Source of the DNA: Maratus speciosus
Taxonomy: Eukaryota > Arthropoda > Arachnida > Araneae > Salticidae
NCBI GenBank assembly: GCA_963932465.1
Contig: OZ010786.1
Coordinates: 272,460,411-272,524,410 of the forward strand
Direction: 5' to 3'
Length of the DNA: 64,000 nt
Part shown: piece after piece, positions 21,677 through 34,202 of the stretch
Position numbering within the stretch: the stretch's first letter is position 1
Layout: each line of letters begins with the position of its first letter
The notes under the pieces: model-generated
Seen by the model: the letters and a program-made list of their open reading frames with translations, nothing else
What the model was told of the DNA's origin: nothing
Database searches by the model: none
Translations under genes and position numbers: made by a program

Positions 21677-22299
21677 TGTTAAAACTGCCACATTTGCTTC
21701 CCTGACAAAATTTTAAAAAGTACCCACTCATTTAGTTTATGTGGCGGTATAATAAATTTCGAAAATAATAAATTTTACTATTAAAAAAATATATTGTAAG
21801 TCGATTCGCGTAAGTTTTCACATCTTTAATTTTTTCTCCAGTTTCAAAATATCAACTCCTTTTCTAAGAAGAAAATGCAGAATAAACACATCCTTATCCT
21901 TGGAATTTTTTTGTTCCTAACGATGTTTTTCATTTAGAATGTATTAAAAATATTAAATATATATATATATACAAAATTTTTCAAAAAAAAAATTGCTGGA
22001 GTCATTTCACAGCTTCGCAGGAGATTTCTTTTTTCATGTCATTGAATATATAGTTTCGCGTTTTAAGATAATTATTTTCCGAATATTTTCGGAAGGGTTT
22101 GCGTTTTTCCTCAGGTAGGGCGAAACCTCTATATTTTCAACACAGGTAGTCAACACAATAGAATATATCATTTATCAATTTAAATCAGTGAAGAGGCGAT
22201 TCCCGTTTTGTATTGTTTAGATTATTTCAGAAACTTTTGATTGAAAGTGAAAATGTAATATATATAAATGGCAGAACTTAAATCGCCAATAACTACAAC
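20767..22299. other. AT-rich with simple repeats
   Basis: (AAT)n at 21276-21300, poly-T of about 32 at 21642-21673 and (AT)n near 21957. No gene recognised; the 87-codon minus-strand frame ending at 20811 is unassigned. Confidence 0.4.
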
Positions 22300-22690
22300 T
22301 AGGGCCCTTTGCTTCTTTTAGAAATTTTTCGTTTTAGAAATATAAAATCATACAAATTGGAGGTTCATTTGCAAAAATATACGAGAGATAGCGTAGCACG
22401 GCTGTTGTGAGCTAAAGAAGGAAGACCCCCAATTCCAGGTTAGTTTTAATAGATTTTTGTTTTTAAAAAAATATTAAATTTAATAAATAAAACATTTTAG
22501 ATTCTACGCTTCCGAAGACAGTAGGGGCCCCAACAATAGATTTGTTTGGAAATATTTTGGTTTAAAAATATAGAATCTAAATAGACTAAACCATACGTAG
22601 CACGACTAGTATATGATGGCGAAGGAGGTGTGTGACCCAGCTATAGGCTTGATTGGATTGATTTTCATTTAAAAGAATAAAATCATACAA
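22300..22690. repeat. Two diverged tandem units of about 210-220 bp
   Basis: Paired landmarks: AGGGCCCT (22302) and AGGGGCCCC (22524); GTAGCACGGCTG (22393) and GTAGCACGACTAG (22596); ATAAAATCATACAAATT recurs near 22343 and 22678. Much diverged, function unknown. Confidence 0.4.
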
Positions 22691-22992
22691 ATTAGAATGT
22701 GTACGATTGAAATCAGTCAGCATACAGCTGACTGACCTTTGACTTTCTGCTCAGTCCAGAATATTAAATCAGTCTACATACTGATTTTAAATATATAAGG
22801 TTATTATTAAGTGAACGTCGACGCCGGGTGGATCACTTAACTAGGAATTCCCTCAGAGGGATTACTATGAGCGCTGTTAGTGAGAACATAGATTTAATAA
22901 AACCTCGTGACATGAGATGCTATCTTTAATTGACAACACGTGGCCTGTCTGAAAAATATTCAGCCGTTCGTTGTCCGAAAAAAATACATAAG

Positions 22993-23370
22993 TTACCTGA
23001 CATGATTGGTACCCTTATTCCTTTCTAGATAGGCCCCTTGCGTCTCCACACATTTAGCCCACCGATCTTTCCACTGCAGAAAATACTTCTGGCAGGATTT
23101 TGTTTTGGAAAGGTGTTCAACTCCGCCGCCCCATTCTATATATCTCATTTCTATTCTCAAAACGAGATCCTTTTAATAGCACCTTCAATTTCGGCAGCAA
23201 CCAGAAGTAGCAAGGAGCCATGTCTGAAGAGCGTGGAATTTGGCGAACGACTAGGATTCCACATTTTGCCAAGAAAGTCTGAATCAGGTGCGATGAATGA
23301 GTTGAAGAACTGGTGAATCTTACGAATTGTTTCGTTTTCAGGATCACCAAGCCTTGACAAAATTTGATGC
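22993..23370 (-). pseudogene. mariner transposase C-terminal fragment, third catalytic Asp replaced by Tyr
   Basis: Read from 23370 downward, the frame gives a region matching the mariner catalytic core: HLIQTFLAKCGILVV, then SSDMAPCYFWL and PKLKVLLKGSRFEN. In mariners the segment is PDLAPCDF, whose Asp is the third catalytic residue; here it is Tyr. After a frameshift near 23120-23140 the C-terminal signature follows as QWKDRWAKCVETQGAYLE, ending at TAA 22993-22995. Upstream coding sequence is missing: the fragment stops where the Helentron-like element begins at 23382. Dead by truncation, frameshift and loss of the catalytic residue. Part of the same fragment recurs at 24594-24780. Confidence 0.85.
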
Positions 23371-23381
23371 AGTACCTTTTT

Positions 23382-24590
23382 AGGTAGCTTTCATTACAAA
23401 AAGCTACCTATTGCAGCCGCTCGGAGGAAAGCGATTTCAAAAAGTTTTGGTATATTTTCATCGATCATGACTCCCTGACCCCGAAACCACCATTCTTCAA
23501 ACGTTGATATAAATATATATATATATATATATATACCTGATTTTTGTCACACTTTAACTCTCAAATTTACGAAACGATTTGGTCTCCCAAAGACCTACCA
23601 ATGTAGAGACATTGGTAGAACCCAATGTCTCTACAGAGTTCGCTGACCAGCTTCATCCGCCATCTTGTTTTAAAATGGTGGCCATTTAATTTTTTTTTTA
23701 ATAAAAATTTGAAATGTTGTACCAAAGAATAAGAAATTAAAACATAATTTTTTCTTATGTGTTTGACCTTGATACAAACATTCCAGAGCAGTTTTTTTTT
23801 CGTCTATATCTAAAAAATGGCTGAGTTATAGCATTTTGAATTTCTATTGTGGCTGACATTTTGAAACGACCTGATTTTTGTCACGCAATAACTGGCGTAT
23901 TTATGAACCGATTTGTATGTAACTTGGTGTGTACATAGTACATACCAATGTCTCGACCGAGTTCGTTGGCCAGCTTCATTTGCCATCTTTTTTCAAAAGG
24001 GCTGCCATTAAAAAAAATTAAATTTAAAATTTAAAATGAGGTATCAAAAAATTGGAAAATGAAAAAGATTTTTTTTTATGTGTTTGACCTTGATACAAAG
24101 ATTCCAGTCAGTTTTTGTTTCGTCTATATCTTAAAACATGGTTGAATTATAGCACTTTGAATTTCTAGCATAGCTGACATTTTGAAACGATCTAATATTT
24201 GTCACGCAGTAACACGTGTATTTATTAACCTATTTCGATGTAAGAAGGCATGTGGATAGCATATCGCAATGTCTTGCATAAGTTCGCTGGCCAGCTTTAT
24301 CAGCCATCTTGTTTCAAAATGGCGGTCAGTGAATAAATATATATGTATATATACATTTAATGTAAGGTGCAAAAAAAAACAGAAATTGAAAAAGATTTCT
24401 TTTTTAAGTATTTGACCTTGATATAAGGATTCCGGAGCATTTTTTTTTGTCTTTATCTTAAAAAATGGCTCAGATATAGCAGCTTAAATTTCTAATGTGG
24501 GTGACATTTTGAAAAATCTGATTTTTTACCTGCGACGGCACTCGTATATATAAACCGATTCCGATGTGAGTGATCATGTGCACAGAAACT
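23382..24590 (+). mobile_element. Helentron-like (HINE-type) element, copy A1, 3'-truncated
   Basis: Begins with AGGTAGCTTTCATT (23382), which forms a hairpin with AAAAGCTACCT just downstream, then a unique part (GCTCGGAGGAAAGCG, GGTATATTTTCATCGATCATGA), an (AT)n tract at about 23512-23536, and about three and a half tandem units of roughly 330 bp. Unit landmarks (GTCACGCARTAAC) are at about 23548, 23879, 24200 and 24530. The copy breaks off at about 24590, where the neighbouring mariner fragment and element start are repeated. The complete 3' end is seen in copy A2. Confidence 0.7.
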
Positions 24591-24593
24591 TGC

Positions 24594-24780
24594 TTGCAAC
24601 CAGAAGTAGCAAGGAGCCATGTCTGAAGAGCATGGAATTTGGCGAACGACTAGAATTCCACATTTTGCCAAGAAAGTCTGAATCAGGTGCAGTGAATGAG
24701 TTGAAGAATTGATGAATCTTACGAATTGTTTCGTTTTCAGGATCACCAAGCCTTGACTAAATTTGATGCAGTAACTTTTT
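24594..24780 (-). pseudogene. Duplicated mariner transposase fragment
   Basis: Nearly identical to 23196-23381, including the Tyr in place of the third catalytic Asp (SSDMAPCYFWL), but cut off immediately after that motif, where it joins the end of copy A1. It arose by tandem duplication of a mariner-plus-element segment of about 1.4 kb. The open frame that runs from mariner sequence into the neighbouring repeat is an accidental fusion. Confidence 0.8.
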
Positions 24781-26279
24781 AGGTAGCTTTCATTGCAAAA
24801 AGCTGCCTATTGCAGCCGCTCGGAGGAAAGCGATTTCAAAAAGTTTTGGTATATTTTCATTGATCATGACCCCCAGACCCTGAAACCACCCATCTTCAAT
24901 TGTTGATATATATATATACCTGATATTTGTCACACTGTAACTCTCGTATTTATGAACCGATTTGAAAGAAACTTCGTGTATACATAGTACATACCAATGC
25001 CTCGACAGAGTTCGTTGGCCATCTTCATCCGCCATCTTGTTTCAAAATGGCGGCCATTTACATTTTTAAAAAAAATTTAAAATTTGAAATGTGGTACCAA
25101 AAAATTAGAAATTAAAAAATATTTTTTTCTTATGTGTTTGACCTTGATACAAAGATTCCAGAGCAGTTTTTGTTTCGTCTATATCTAAATAAATGGCTGA
25201 GTTATAGCATTTTGAATTTCTATTGTGGCTGACATTTTGAAACGACCTGATTTTTATCACGCAATAACAGGCGTACTTATGAACCGATTTGGATGTAACT
25301 TGGTGTGTATATAGTACATACCAATGTCTAGACCGAGTTTGTTGGCCAGCTTCATTCGCCATCTTGTTTCAAAAGGGCTGCCATTTAAAAAAAATAAACT
25401 TAAAATGAGGTATGAAAAAATTGGAAATTGAAAAAGATTTTTTTTATGTGTTTGAACTTGATACAAAGCTTCCAGTCAGTTTTTTTTTCGTCTATATCTT
25501 AAAAAATGGTTGAATTATAACACTTTGAATTTCTAGCATGGCTGACATTTTGAAACGATCTAATATTTGTCACGAAGTAACACGTGTATTTATTAACTTA
25601 TTTCGATGTAAGAAGGCATGTGGATAGTATATAGCAATGTCTTGCCCAAGTTCGCTGGCCAGATTTATTAGCCATCTTGTTTCAAAATGGCGGTCAGTGA
25701 ATAAAAAAAAATATATTTAATGTAAGGTGCATAAAAATTAGAAATTGAAAAAGATTTCTTTTTTAAGTATTTGACCTTGATATAAAGGATTCGGGAGAAT
25801 TTTTATCAATTTATAGCAGTTTTGTCTTTATCTTAAAAAATGGCTCAGATATAGCAGTTTGAATTTCTAATGTGGGTGACATTTTGAAAAATCTGAGTTT
25901 TTGCTTGCGTCAGCACTCGTGTATATCAACCGATTCCGATGCGAGTGAGCATGTGCACAGGAATTACTAAGGTCTCGACCAAGTTTACTGGTTAGCCTCA
26001 TCCACCATGTTGTCTTAAAATGGCAGGCACTTCAAGATATCGCCGAATTTGGCAACCAAATATAAGTTACTTAAATAAAAGCAGCTTGGATAAAGCTGAC
26101 TAATTTCGCAAAATTAACATTTATAATGATTTAGTATTAATAAAAATTAGTACTGAATCTCCTATAATCGGTTTCCACTAAATTGAGCTTTGTGTGTTTG
26201 AATAATATAAGCTAGCTTTTTAAAACTAAGGAATATGAAAGGTACCTGTTCCTCCCGGCACTTGCCGGAAGGACTTTTT
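24781..26279 (+). mobile_element. Helentron-like (HINE-type) element, copy A2, with intact 3' hairpin
   Basis: Starts AGGTAGCTTTCATT at 24781. Tandem units follow (landmarks about 24930, 25258, 25575, 25905), then a terminal part with ATGAAAGGTACCT (near reverse of the 5' subterminal repeat), the hairpin TTCCTCCCGGCA/TGCCGGAAGGA (26249-26273) and a final ACTTTTT. Copy B diverges from it exactly after the T tract. Subterminal inverted repeat, central tandem repeats, 3' hairpin and insertion in a T tract together are the plan of Helentron-associated elements (DINE-1 type). No Rep/helicase is encoded. Confidence 0.7.
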
Positions 26280-27559
26280 CAACCTGTTCAGTCAGAGAAA
26301 TCAAACTCCGACGCACACGTATGACAGCACCTCACTCGGCGGAAGCATGCAACGACTGGCTCACTTGAATTCGTGGAAAAAACTGGAGTAAGCGCATTAA
26401 GCTGTCTCTTTCAAATGTGCACAGTGGCGCCTTCGAATCAGCATTATGCTCTTAAAAAATAAAAGTCTGATACTTATCAAACAGACCTGTCACAAATTCA
26501 AATGATGAAAATGAGCAAATTGAATGTTAGAATTAGAAAGTTCTATAATAATATAATATAAACTGTATACACTATATATATAAATTTTTAAAAAACGGCA
26601 AAGCAAACCTACAAGACAGCCCTGCATGGCAATAAAATTGGAAGTGTGCAATAGATTCAAAGTAATAAAGAAAATAAAACACTAAAATATCTTATATCGG
26701 AATTTTTATTTCTTAAAATGATGTCAAAAACATAAACAGACTTCCGCACAATTTGACTACCTCTTAATGATAAAAAACGTTATATTTAAAGAGACTGAAG
26801 GACTTTTATATGGTGTGTGGCCCACTCGAATAGTTAATACTCTTGAATATCTGTTTTCATGTATGCAATGACGTGGTCGGTAAGAGTTTAGGGAATTGTC
26901 TCTTAAAAAAGTGATATATCAAAGTCCTGAACACATCAACTGAGGAATGCAATGCGTCGTTCGCGTTTGTTATAGATATGCTTGATCGAATATAAAAGAT
27001 GAGTGCATGCTGGCCACTACATACGTTGTATTGTTTTCTGTTTTCAAACATATTCTCAACAAGGTCAGCTGTATTACGTGTTAGCATCATTAAATAAAAC
27101 AAATCGGCATTTACTGCAGCGTAAGTTATTACACGAGATCTGGAATATCTCGTCTGCATAACCTTTGAGCTGTGAAAATGCCATTTCAAGTAATTATCTA
27201 ATCCGTACATATTATTTTTCCAAGAAATCATGCAAGCTAAAATACATCAATATTATCCCGATTAAAAAAAAATTACATGAATAAATTACTATATAAAAAA
27301 TCTTCTAATGACAATTGTGAAACTGACCTTATGATAAAATCCTCTAGATGTGAAAGCTGAAAAAAAATTTGCATATCAAATTTAAACAGACACTTTCCTC
27401 TAGTAGGGGCCTTGGCGAGAGAGAGAAAATCCCATAGAAGTAATATTTTAACAAGAATTTTCGTGCAAACTATTCGCTGTTGCATAAGGATATTTATTCA
27501 TTGCTTACAAACCTTATTCAGTGCAAGAAAAGTAGCTACCCGTTTTGTTTTTAAGTTCC
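26280..27559. other. No recognised feature apart from one unassigned reading frame
   Basis: 26280-26450 is less AT-rich than its surroundings (CTCCGACGCACACG..., GTGCACAGTGGCGCC). It could be old element sequence or a host regulatory piece; nothing decides between them. Confidence 0.35.
26857..27231 (-). other. Unassigned 124-codon open frame
   Basis: An uninterrupted frame from ATG at 27231 down to 26857, the longest in the window not explained by a transposon or a repeat. The product would be basic and rich in Tyr, Phe and Asn, without a signal peptide or a motif that I recognise. TTTTAG lies just upstream of the start on the minus strand and could be a splice acceptor, so it might be an exon; it could equally be chance, since one frame of this length is plausible in this much sequence. 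No neighbouring exon was found. Confidence 0.15.
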
Positions 27560-28400
27560 ATGTTTGGGGGGGGGGGGATGTAGCTTTATTAAATATTTAA
27601 AGTTTCTATACCTAACAATGCAAATAAATGTTAATTTAGAACGTTTTCCGTTCATTTCATCTTTTTAAATTTTGTATTTTTTAGAAGTAATTCTTAGAGA
27701 GCACATCTTGAAAGTATCCCGTCCAAAAATTTCAACCAGATAAAAAAGTTTAGGTCAGCAGTGGCATAGAAAAATTATCGAAAGTTTTTCGTTCCTGCAT
27801 CATTTTACATAGCAAATTGCTTAGAAATTGTTCTGTTGCGAGTATTTACGTCTTAAAAACAACATTCATGCAAATTTCCATCTTTATATTCCTAATAATT
27901 CCATGTACTTCGTTATTTAGATCGTCCTCAGGACTTTGTCCGCTCTATTTAGTCTTCTCAATTTCGATTTTTTTAGAATTCGTTCTAATGCGTGCATTAC
28001 AGTTTGAACTATTTCTATAACGAGCCTTTAGATCTTGTAAGTTACTACTACGTCCAATTTTAAGTTTCTAGACCCAACAGTATCACAGAAATTGCAGATT
28101 CGATCTTTTTTTATGCTGCATCGTTTTAATTTTGTTTTTGTTTTTAACAGACCGGCATTTACGACTTAAAAGTAATATCCATGTGAAATTTCAAAATTTC
28201 CTTTTCTAACAATTCCAAATAAATCGTGATTTAGAAACTTTTTAGAAATGTTTTTTTTTTTTACTTTAAAATGTCGAACCTTGTAGAAAGCTTTCATAAC
28301 GAGTATTTGCACCTTAAAAGTAACCACCGCACAAAATTTCAAATCTCTAGCCTAAACAATATCTCAGAATTCACAATTTTGGAACATTTCTGCTCCTGCA
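27560..28400 (+). repeat. Diverged tandem repeat, unit about 150 bp
   Basis: The landmark CGAGTATTTACRYCTTAAAAG and variants recurs at about 27838, 28019, 28148 and 28298. Each is followed by a GCAAATTTC/ACAAAATTTCAAAT block, a CCTAACAATTCC-like block and a GATTTAGAAC-like block. Spacing is 130-180 bp. The open frames crossing it are by-products. Confidence 0.6.
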
Positions 28401-28489
28401 ACCATGGAGGTTGTTGTACCGACATAAAATATAGTCTTTGTTTCAGTAGAGATGGTCACCAGCATTTTCGAACCATTATTTATTAAATC

Positions 28490-30762
28490 GGCTTGGGAGT
28501 TTCAGAGATGACATTCCACAAACACCCAAGCGTTACTACTTTATAATATTAGCATACACATAGATAAAGCAGCCGTTTAACTTTTATTATATAAAAACAT
28601 AAATAATTTATTTAATACTATTATATAATCCCCGTCAAAAATGACGGAAATTGAGTGATACATCTTCAAAACAATAGTTTTAAAAAATATTTTTCTGAAT
28701 AAAAAAAAGGATGCCTCATGCATTTTGTTAATAAAAAAGTATGAGCCTTTGATTTTTTATGATTAGAACAAAGAAATTATGTAAACTACAATTTAGTCAC
28801 CAGCGCTTGAACGCGACATTTCCAGCAACACATTCTATGACGAATATGCATGTTTAGGTTCCCTCTACATTAAAAATTTGTTGTTTAGCGTGACTTTTTT
28901 TTTTTCGCTACAAACTATGTTAAAATTCATAATTTCATCTGCAAAATAATTTAAATATGTTATACCGATAAGAAATATTAATTTTATTTACAATGTCTTC
29001 AAATCTGATAAAATGAGTTGCAAAAAAAAAAAAGTATGATTACAACAGAAATTTTACGCCAAAAAAATTAGCAAGAAACATAAGATCCTAATTTATTGGG
29101 AATTAAAACGGCCTACAGAGGCGCTGCTCGCAGCTTCCCTTTAATTTCCCTTTAAATAATGCTAAAGTGCCGTTGAAATAATTCGTTATTGTAAATGCAT
29201 TTGAAAGTTTTAGATATTCAAATTAGGATATTTACTTTATCACAAAAGACAGAAAACAAATGTCACAGGAAATCTGAAATTGAGCAAAATAATAATCATT
29301 CTGGATAAATTAAAAGTACATGTAATGCAGTGTGCTTGCATGGAACTTCAGAGCGAAAAGTTATATCTTTTCTCCATGTGATGGCGATAGTTAGATGTTA
29401 TTTTTAATTCAGAACTTGTGATTTTAAACAAAGTTAAAATATTTAAAGGTTTTAATATACTTTTACAAATATTTTAAGACCAGCATCGACGTTAACCTGT
29501 ATTTTTTATGAAGCGTTCAAAGAGTCATTCATTTGTTTGTAGTTTCTGGAATTTGAATCTGAATGGCAACATTATCGTTCGTTTAGATCTGATTTCTATG
29601 TAATAGCTTGATTTTAATTTAGAAGTTATTGCATTATAAATGGATATGATACACACGTTTTATGTCAAAATATGCTGAACAGACATGATTCCAAGTACTT
29701 AAAAATTATCATTTAGCTGTTATATGTTAGGATATGTTTTTCATTAAGACTAACATGGCGTTTAGTTACGGTCGATTCGCAGACCAGAGTGGTTTGCACC
29801 GGCATGGTTACCAGCAATTTCCAGCACTCAAATTTTTTTATAAGTAGATGCGTTAGCAGATGTATTAGTTAAAATACATACATAAACCAATTTAATATTT
29901 CTTCAATTTTATTTTCATAGTCGTTTATATCATTTGGCAAAAATATCTCACTTTCTTAAATCCGAATTGGGCCAAACTTTTTTGAAAAGTGCCAAGGCTC
30001 ATATAACAGCGAAGTATCGTGAAGGCTATGAGACACATGATAATAAGGCACTTAGCTGGATACAGGAGCTAAATTGCTAACTTTCGTAATGCATTCTTTT
30101 CATTTGAAATACTTAATTTAAGTACATTTAAAAAACACGACTTTGACTCATTTCTTTTAAAATACAAATAAATAAAAATAATAATAAGTCATAAGAGATA
30201 ATAAGTCAAAACTTTTTCTTTCAAAATAAAAGAATTGTTTCAAAATTACACGTACGAAAAAAAAAATCTGCTTTTGGCGAAAAAAATGCTCTTATCTAAA
30301 TATTAACCCGGCTAAAAATAAAGTACCATGGTAACTTCAAATGTTATAGGAATGTTCCGTAATCTAGTTTGCAATCAATGTCGTATTTTAAAAAGCGACG
30401 CTTAACGCCAAGTTAGTTTCATTGCCGTAACCTTTTTTTTTGGGGGGGGGGGGGAGAGGTTGCAAATATTAACATTTTAACTTAAACTTTTGTTTATATA
30501 TCTGTTGCTTGTATAATTAATTAGTAACTTGATGATCGAGCTTCACTCGAAACATATGTAAAATACTGCTTCTGTGGTTGTTTGCTCAAAGCCAATTCTA
30601 AATCACTATTATAACTCTCATCCAGTTATAACAATGTTGTTGTTAGTATTATTTTTGTTTGACGGCTAACTTGCCTGTGCATCTGAATGCGGATTATTGG
30701 CCATTTTTCTTGTACGAAGAGTAGCTATAACATATTCGTTTCATTTTGCATACTATGAACCC
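28490..30762. other. AT-rich, nothing recognised except a poly-G run
   Basis: Poly-G near 30441-30453. No conserved coding block or inverted repeat was seen over about 2.2 kb. Confidence 0.4.
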
Positions 30763-31606
30763 ATTGCTGCACAGGTGTCATATACGCATCAAATTGGCTT
30801 GATTTTTTTCTGACGCTAATGTCATATACACACTGGGGTACTTAACTTGCGCCAAAGTTTCGTTATTTTGCTTGATATGGTAACCCGGATGTTATTGTTT
30901 ATTTATTAATAAATTTTTTATTTACTTTCATTTTATTTTCTAAAATTATATAAATTTTTTGTTCCATAGTTATTAATTAAACTTTTTTTTATTTATTAAC
31001 CATTTGGAAAAATGGTTATTGTCCTCGTCAGGGTAGGAAATCAAAAGCATATCTGAAGGTTTTTATTGGTTTAATCTGCAATTTATTCGTTTTCTGATTG
31101 GTCTATACAGTAATATGTATTTCCCTTTACTTTCAACAGAGATGGACATCAAAGTGTTGCCACTATGACAAAAAAGTAATAAAAACTACAAAAAAAATTA
31201 ATAACTCAGAAACAAATTGAGATACAGCTTTCAAACAAATTGCATTTAAAAGTACATTTTTTTTTCTCTATACGACGATATAAAAAGTAATATTGTGGGA
31301 TGTTTAGAAATTTAAGAAATAAATTTCATTTAAAATTGGCCGTCAGATTTCTTGGAAATCCGACGATGGAAAAGCCTTTTCCCGAACAGCCAATGAAATG
31401 CTTGGATAATACTTAAGTTTCAGGTGGATATTATGTACGAGTCGCAGGCGATTTCTGTCGCTTGCAACTTTTACGTGTAATAACACTATTAATGCTTAAT
31501 TCATGGCGTACGTAATGTATGATCAACTCCGTGCGATTTTTTATGTCTTAAATTTTAGCCTTTGAAAAAATCATTTTCCAAATGGTCGTTGTAATTTGTG
31601 AAATTG

Positions 31607-31638
<32 letters not shown>

Positions 31639-31760
31639 TTATTCCTTTTTAAAAATATATATATGTAACTGGTATTCTAAACGAGATTTTCGCGAAATTG
31701 GCTTTGGAAAAAAATCACGCTAACGTGGTGCGTATATGACATCTGTGCCCCAATTGCAAT
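30763..31760. mobile_element. Inverted-repeat element of about 1 kb with a second inverted repeat inside
   Basis: Outer ends: GCACAGGTGTCATATACGCA (30770) against the reverse of TGCGTATATGACATCTGTGC (31728-31747), similarity running about 55 bp. Inner pair: ACCATTTGGAAAAATGGTTATTG (30999) against the reverse of CATTTTCCAAATGGTCGTTG (31573). A long T tract lies at 31608-31637. Superfamily unknown and no coding sequence. Confidence 0.65.
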
Positions 31761-32283
31761 ATTGATATTTTTATGTTAGCCGAACGCAGGTGATAAATGG
31801 CCAGAAAATTTTCCCATACCATATTCATATTGCATTCATTTAATTTAAAACGCAATCCTTCCATTCCCTTGAGTTAAAATACATGATTTTAACTAACTTC
31901 ATGGTACTTTTCCAATAATACTTTTGGTGTTTTTAAAAACTCGGTGCAGTTTCAGCTTATAAATGATACACAAATATGTAAATAACCTGATGAATGTTTA
32001 TGCTTATTTTGTCTTATAAATATAAACATTGTGTTTATTTATAATATAATATTTATATATATATATTTAAACAAGTTACTTCTGTTTGTACGTGAAAATA
32101 GGTAAATGCGTTTTTATACAATAAATTGCATAAATGTTTAAAGAAGTGCTCTGGTATATCAAACAATGGATAGGTTATTAAAAATATGCATGAAATGTTT
32201 ACTTCTCTCGCCAAACTCATTTTTTCTACCTCGCCGAGGCACCTATACTGGAAAAGTACCAATTTCATTTAAAATGCTACATG

Positions 32284-32315
<32 letters not shown>

Positions 32316-33000
32316 AGGAGAAATGATGCCATAATCAAAATGTTTTATTTTATCATCAAAGAACTATTTCTAATTTGCACTGGCGAAATATAAAAGACTG
32401 TATTGATGATTAAAAAATTCTATTACAGAGATTATCGCAAAATATCAAATACTAAGATTTTTAAATTGCCTTTTTTCTTTTAAATAGAAAAAAATCCGTA
32501 TTTATTTTCCTGCTTAAATATGTTTTATTATATTTTAATATTAGTGCGTACATATTTTCTTTGCTCCATGTCCTGTAATCCGATTTTCTACGAAAACATC
32601 CAGCCAGTGAAAATGACGTACACTAAATTTCCGTGACGCATTTAGACAAATTGTGCTTTTTTATCACATTTTTTTAATATAATTTTCAAACGGTTTGGAA
32701 CTTATTCTTCATAGTAGGTGCATTCAGTAGGTTATCTTCATAGGTACCTTCTGGTATAATCAGAAACGAAATCCGACAAATATTTTTTGATTTAAGCTTG
32801 GCGAAAGGTTTTTATTAGGCATACATTTAGTAGGCCATGGCTTTAATATCCATCGTAGCTGTATGTGCCCGGAGAGTAATATTGCGCGGTGCATTAGCCT
32901 TCGCTTCGCTTAGACAAAGATATGTTACAATTAACTGAAAGAGATTGAGCCTACTGAACCCATCTATTTACAACTCTTCTGTGTTTCACTGTAATCTACA
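31761..33000. other. AT-rich with a poly-A tract
   Basis: Poly-A of about 30 at 32284-32313. No gene recognised. Confidence 0.4.
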
Positions 33001-33389
33001 TACAGTGTATCCGTAAAGTCATGGTGCACTTTTGAACGGTCACAGGCAATCAATAAAACAAGATGCGAATGTGAAATTTTCATCAAATTAAAGAAAAAAT
33101 TTCCAAGATTCGTACCTGTTCATTGCAGATCGATGTGGCTCCATTTGGAACAGAGAATAACAACCGTTATTCACTCTGTTATACCAGACGTCTTAAACTG
33201 TGTCTGAGAATAACTCGAATATCGTTTAGATGTGCAAAGGGCAACAAATAGAGACCACATTGAACTGCACTGAACAGGTGTGAAACTTGGAGAGATTTCC
33301 TTTTATTTGGTGTTTTCTCATTTCCATCTTGTTTCGATGATTTACTATGACTGGTCAAATGTGCACCATGACTTTACAGACACATTGTA
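33001..33389. mobile_element. mariner-type MITE, 35-bp inverted ends
   Basis: 33001-33035 (TACAGTGTATCCGTAAAGTC...) and 33355-33389 (reverse TACAATGTGTCTGTAAAGTC...) are inverted repeats with about four mismatches in 35, ending in TA on both sides. The 320-bp interior has no intact frame. The ends and size fit an internally deleted mariner. Confidence 0.85.
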
Positions 33390-33649
33390 GTTTTCTACTA
33401 GAATTCTTTCCTATAATCTCTTCCATGACAAAATAATTTTTAAATATAATTAAATAATGTAAAATTTCAATAGATTTTTAGGCATACCTTTTTTTATAAA
33501 TATTTTTGGCGTATCTTAAACGACAAATACTTCTGAAACAACGCTATAATTTTTAGCAAATTAAAATATTAATTAATATTTTTATTCATGAAAAATGTAC
33601 TTATAATTAAATGTTGATAATCTTGTTATACAAAGAACTGAAATCAAGA

Positions 33650-34110
33650 ATTTTTATCCTATCCTGTAAATAGTGGATTAGAATGTCAATAATTTTATCC
33701 CTTGCGTTCTTATGAATGTTTTGAAATATTTTGGTGCAAGAAAAATTTGAAGTTCTGATGAATATTTAGCTGGGAAAAGGAAAGAAAGTCAACAAAATAT
33801 TACCATATTGAAACCGTTAGTAATATTAAAAGATCATCTGCATAAACGAATTTGGTTTATTTCAAGGCAATGCATTGTAAATTTATGTCCAAGAATCCTA
33901 TGCAAAATCCTTTAAAGATGCAAATAGTCGTATGTATGCAAACAAAACTCGTGAATGGTTATTATGTCTACAGCAGTACAGAAAATGCGACGAAATGTGT
34001 AAATGGGATGTCATCATTCATAATAATGTCAAATGATAGGACTAAGATTTTTTTTTTTTTTTTTTTTTTAAGAGAAACATTGTATTTCAAAATCACTGAT
34101 TTACATAATG
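33650..34110 (+). repeat. Dispersed repeat family R1, copy 1
   Basis: Shares an ordered series of blocks with 52870-53260, 58660-58890 and 63260-63610: a GAAATATTTTGGTGCAAG-like lead, ATATTACCATATTGAAACCGT, CATCTGCATAAACGAA, AAGGCAATGCATTGTAAATTT and GTATGTATGCAAACAAA. Much diverged from the others. An unrelated T run interrupts it at 34052-34069. Confidence 0.55.
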
Positions 34111-34202
34111 ATCAAATCTAGAGAAATATTCTTAAAAATATTTTACACATTTCTTATTTTTCTCCATTTCCTAATATTTTTTTTTTAAATCTAACTGTAA
34201 AT

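Noticed and set aside
22805..22850. GCCGGGTGGATCACTT resembles the start of 5.8S rRNA
   Set aside because: The similarity stops after about 12 bases; no ITS, 18S or 28S sequence follows.
24492..24749. Apparent 85-residue protein
   Set aside because: It is a chance fusion of a mariner fragment with the Helentron-like repeat at a duplication joint.
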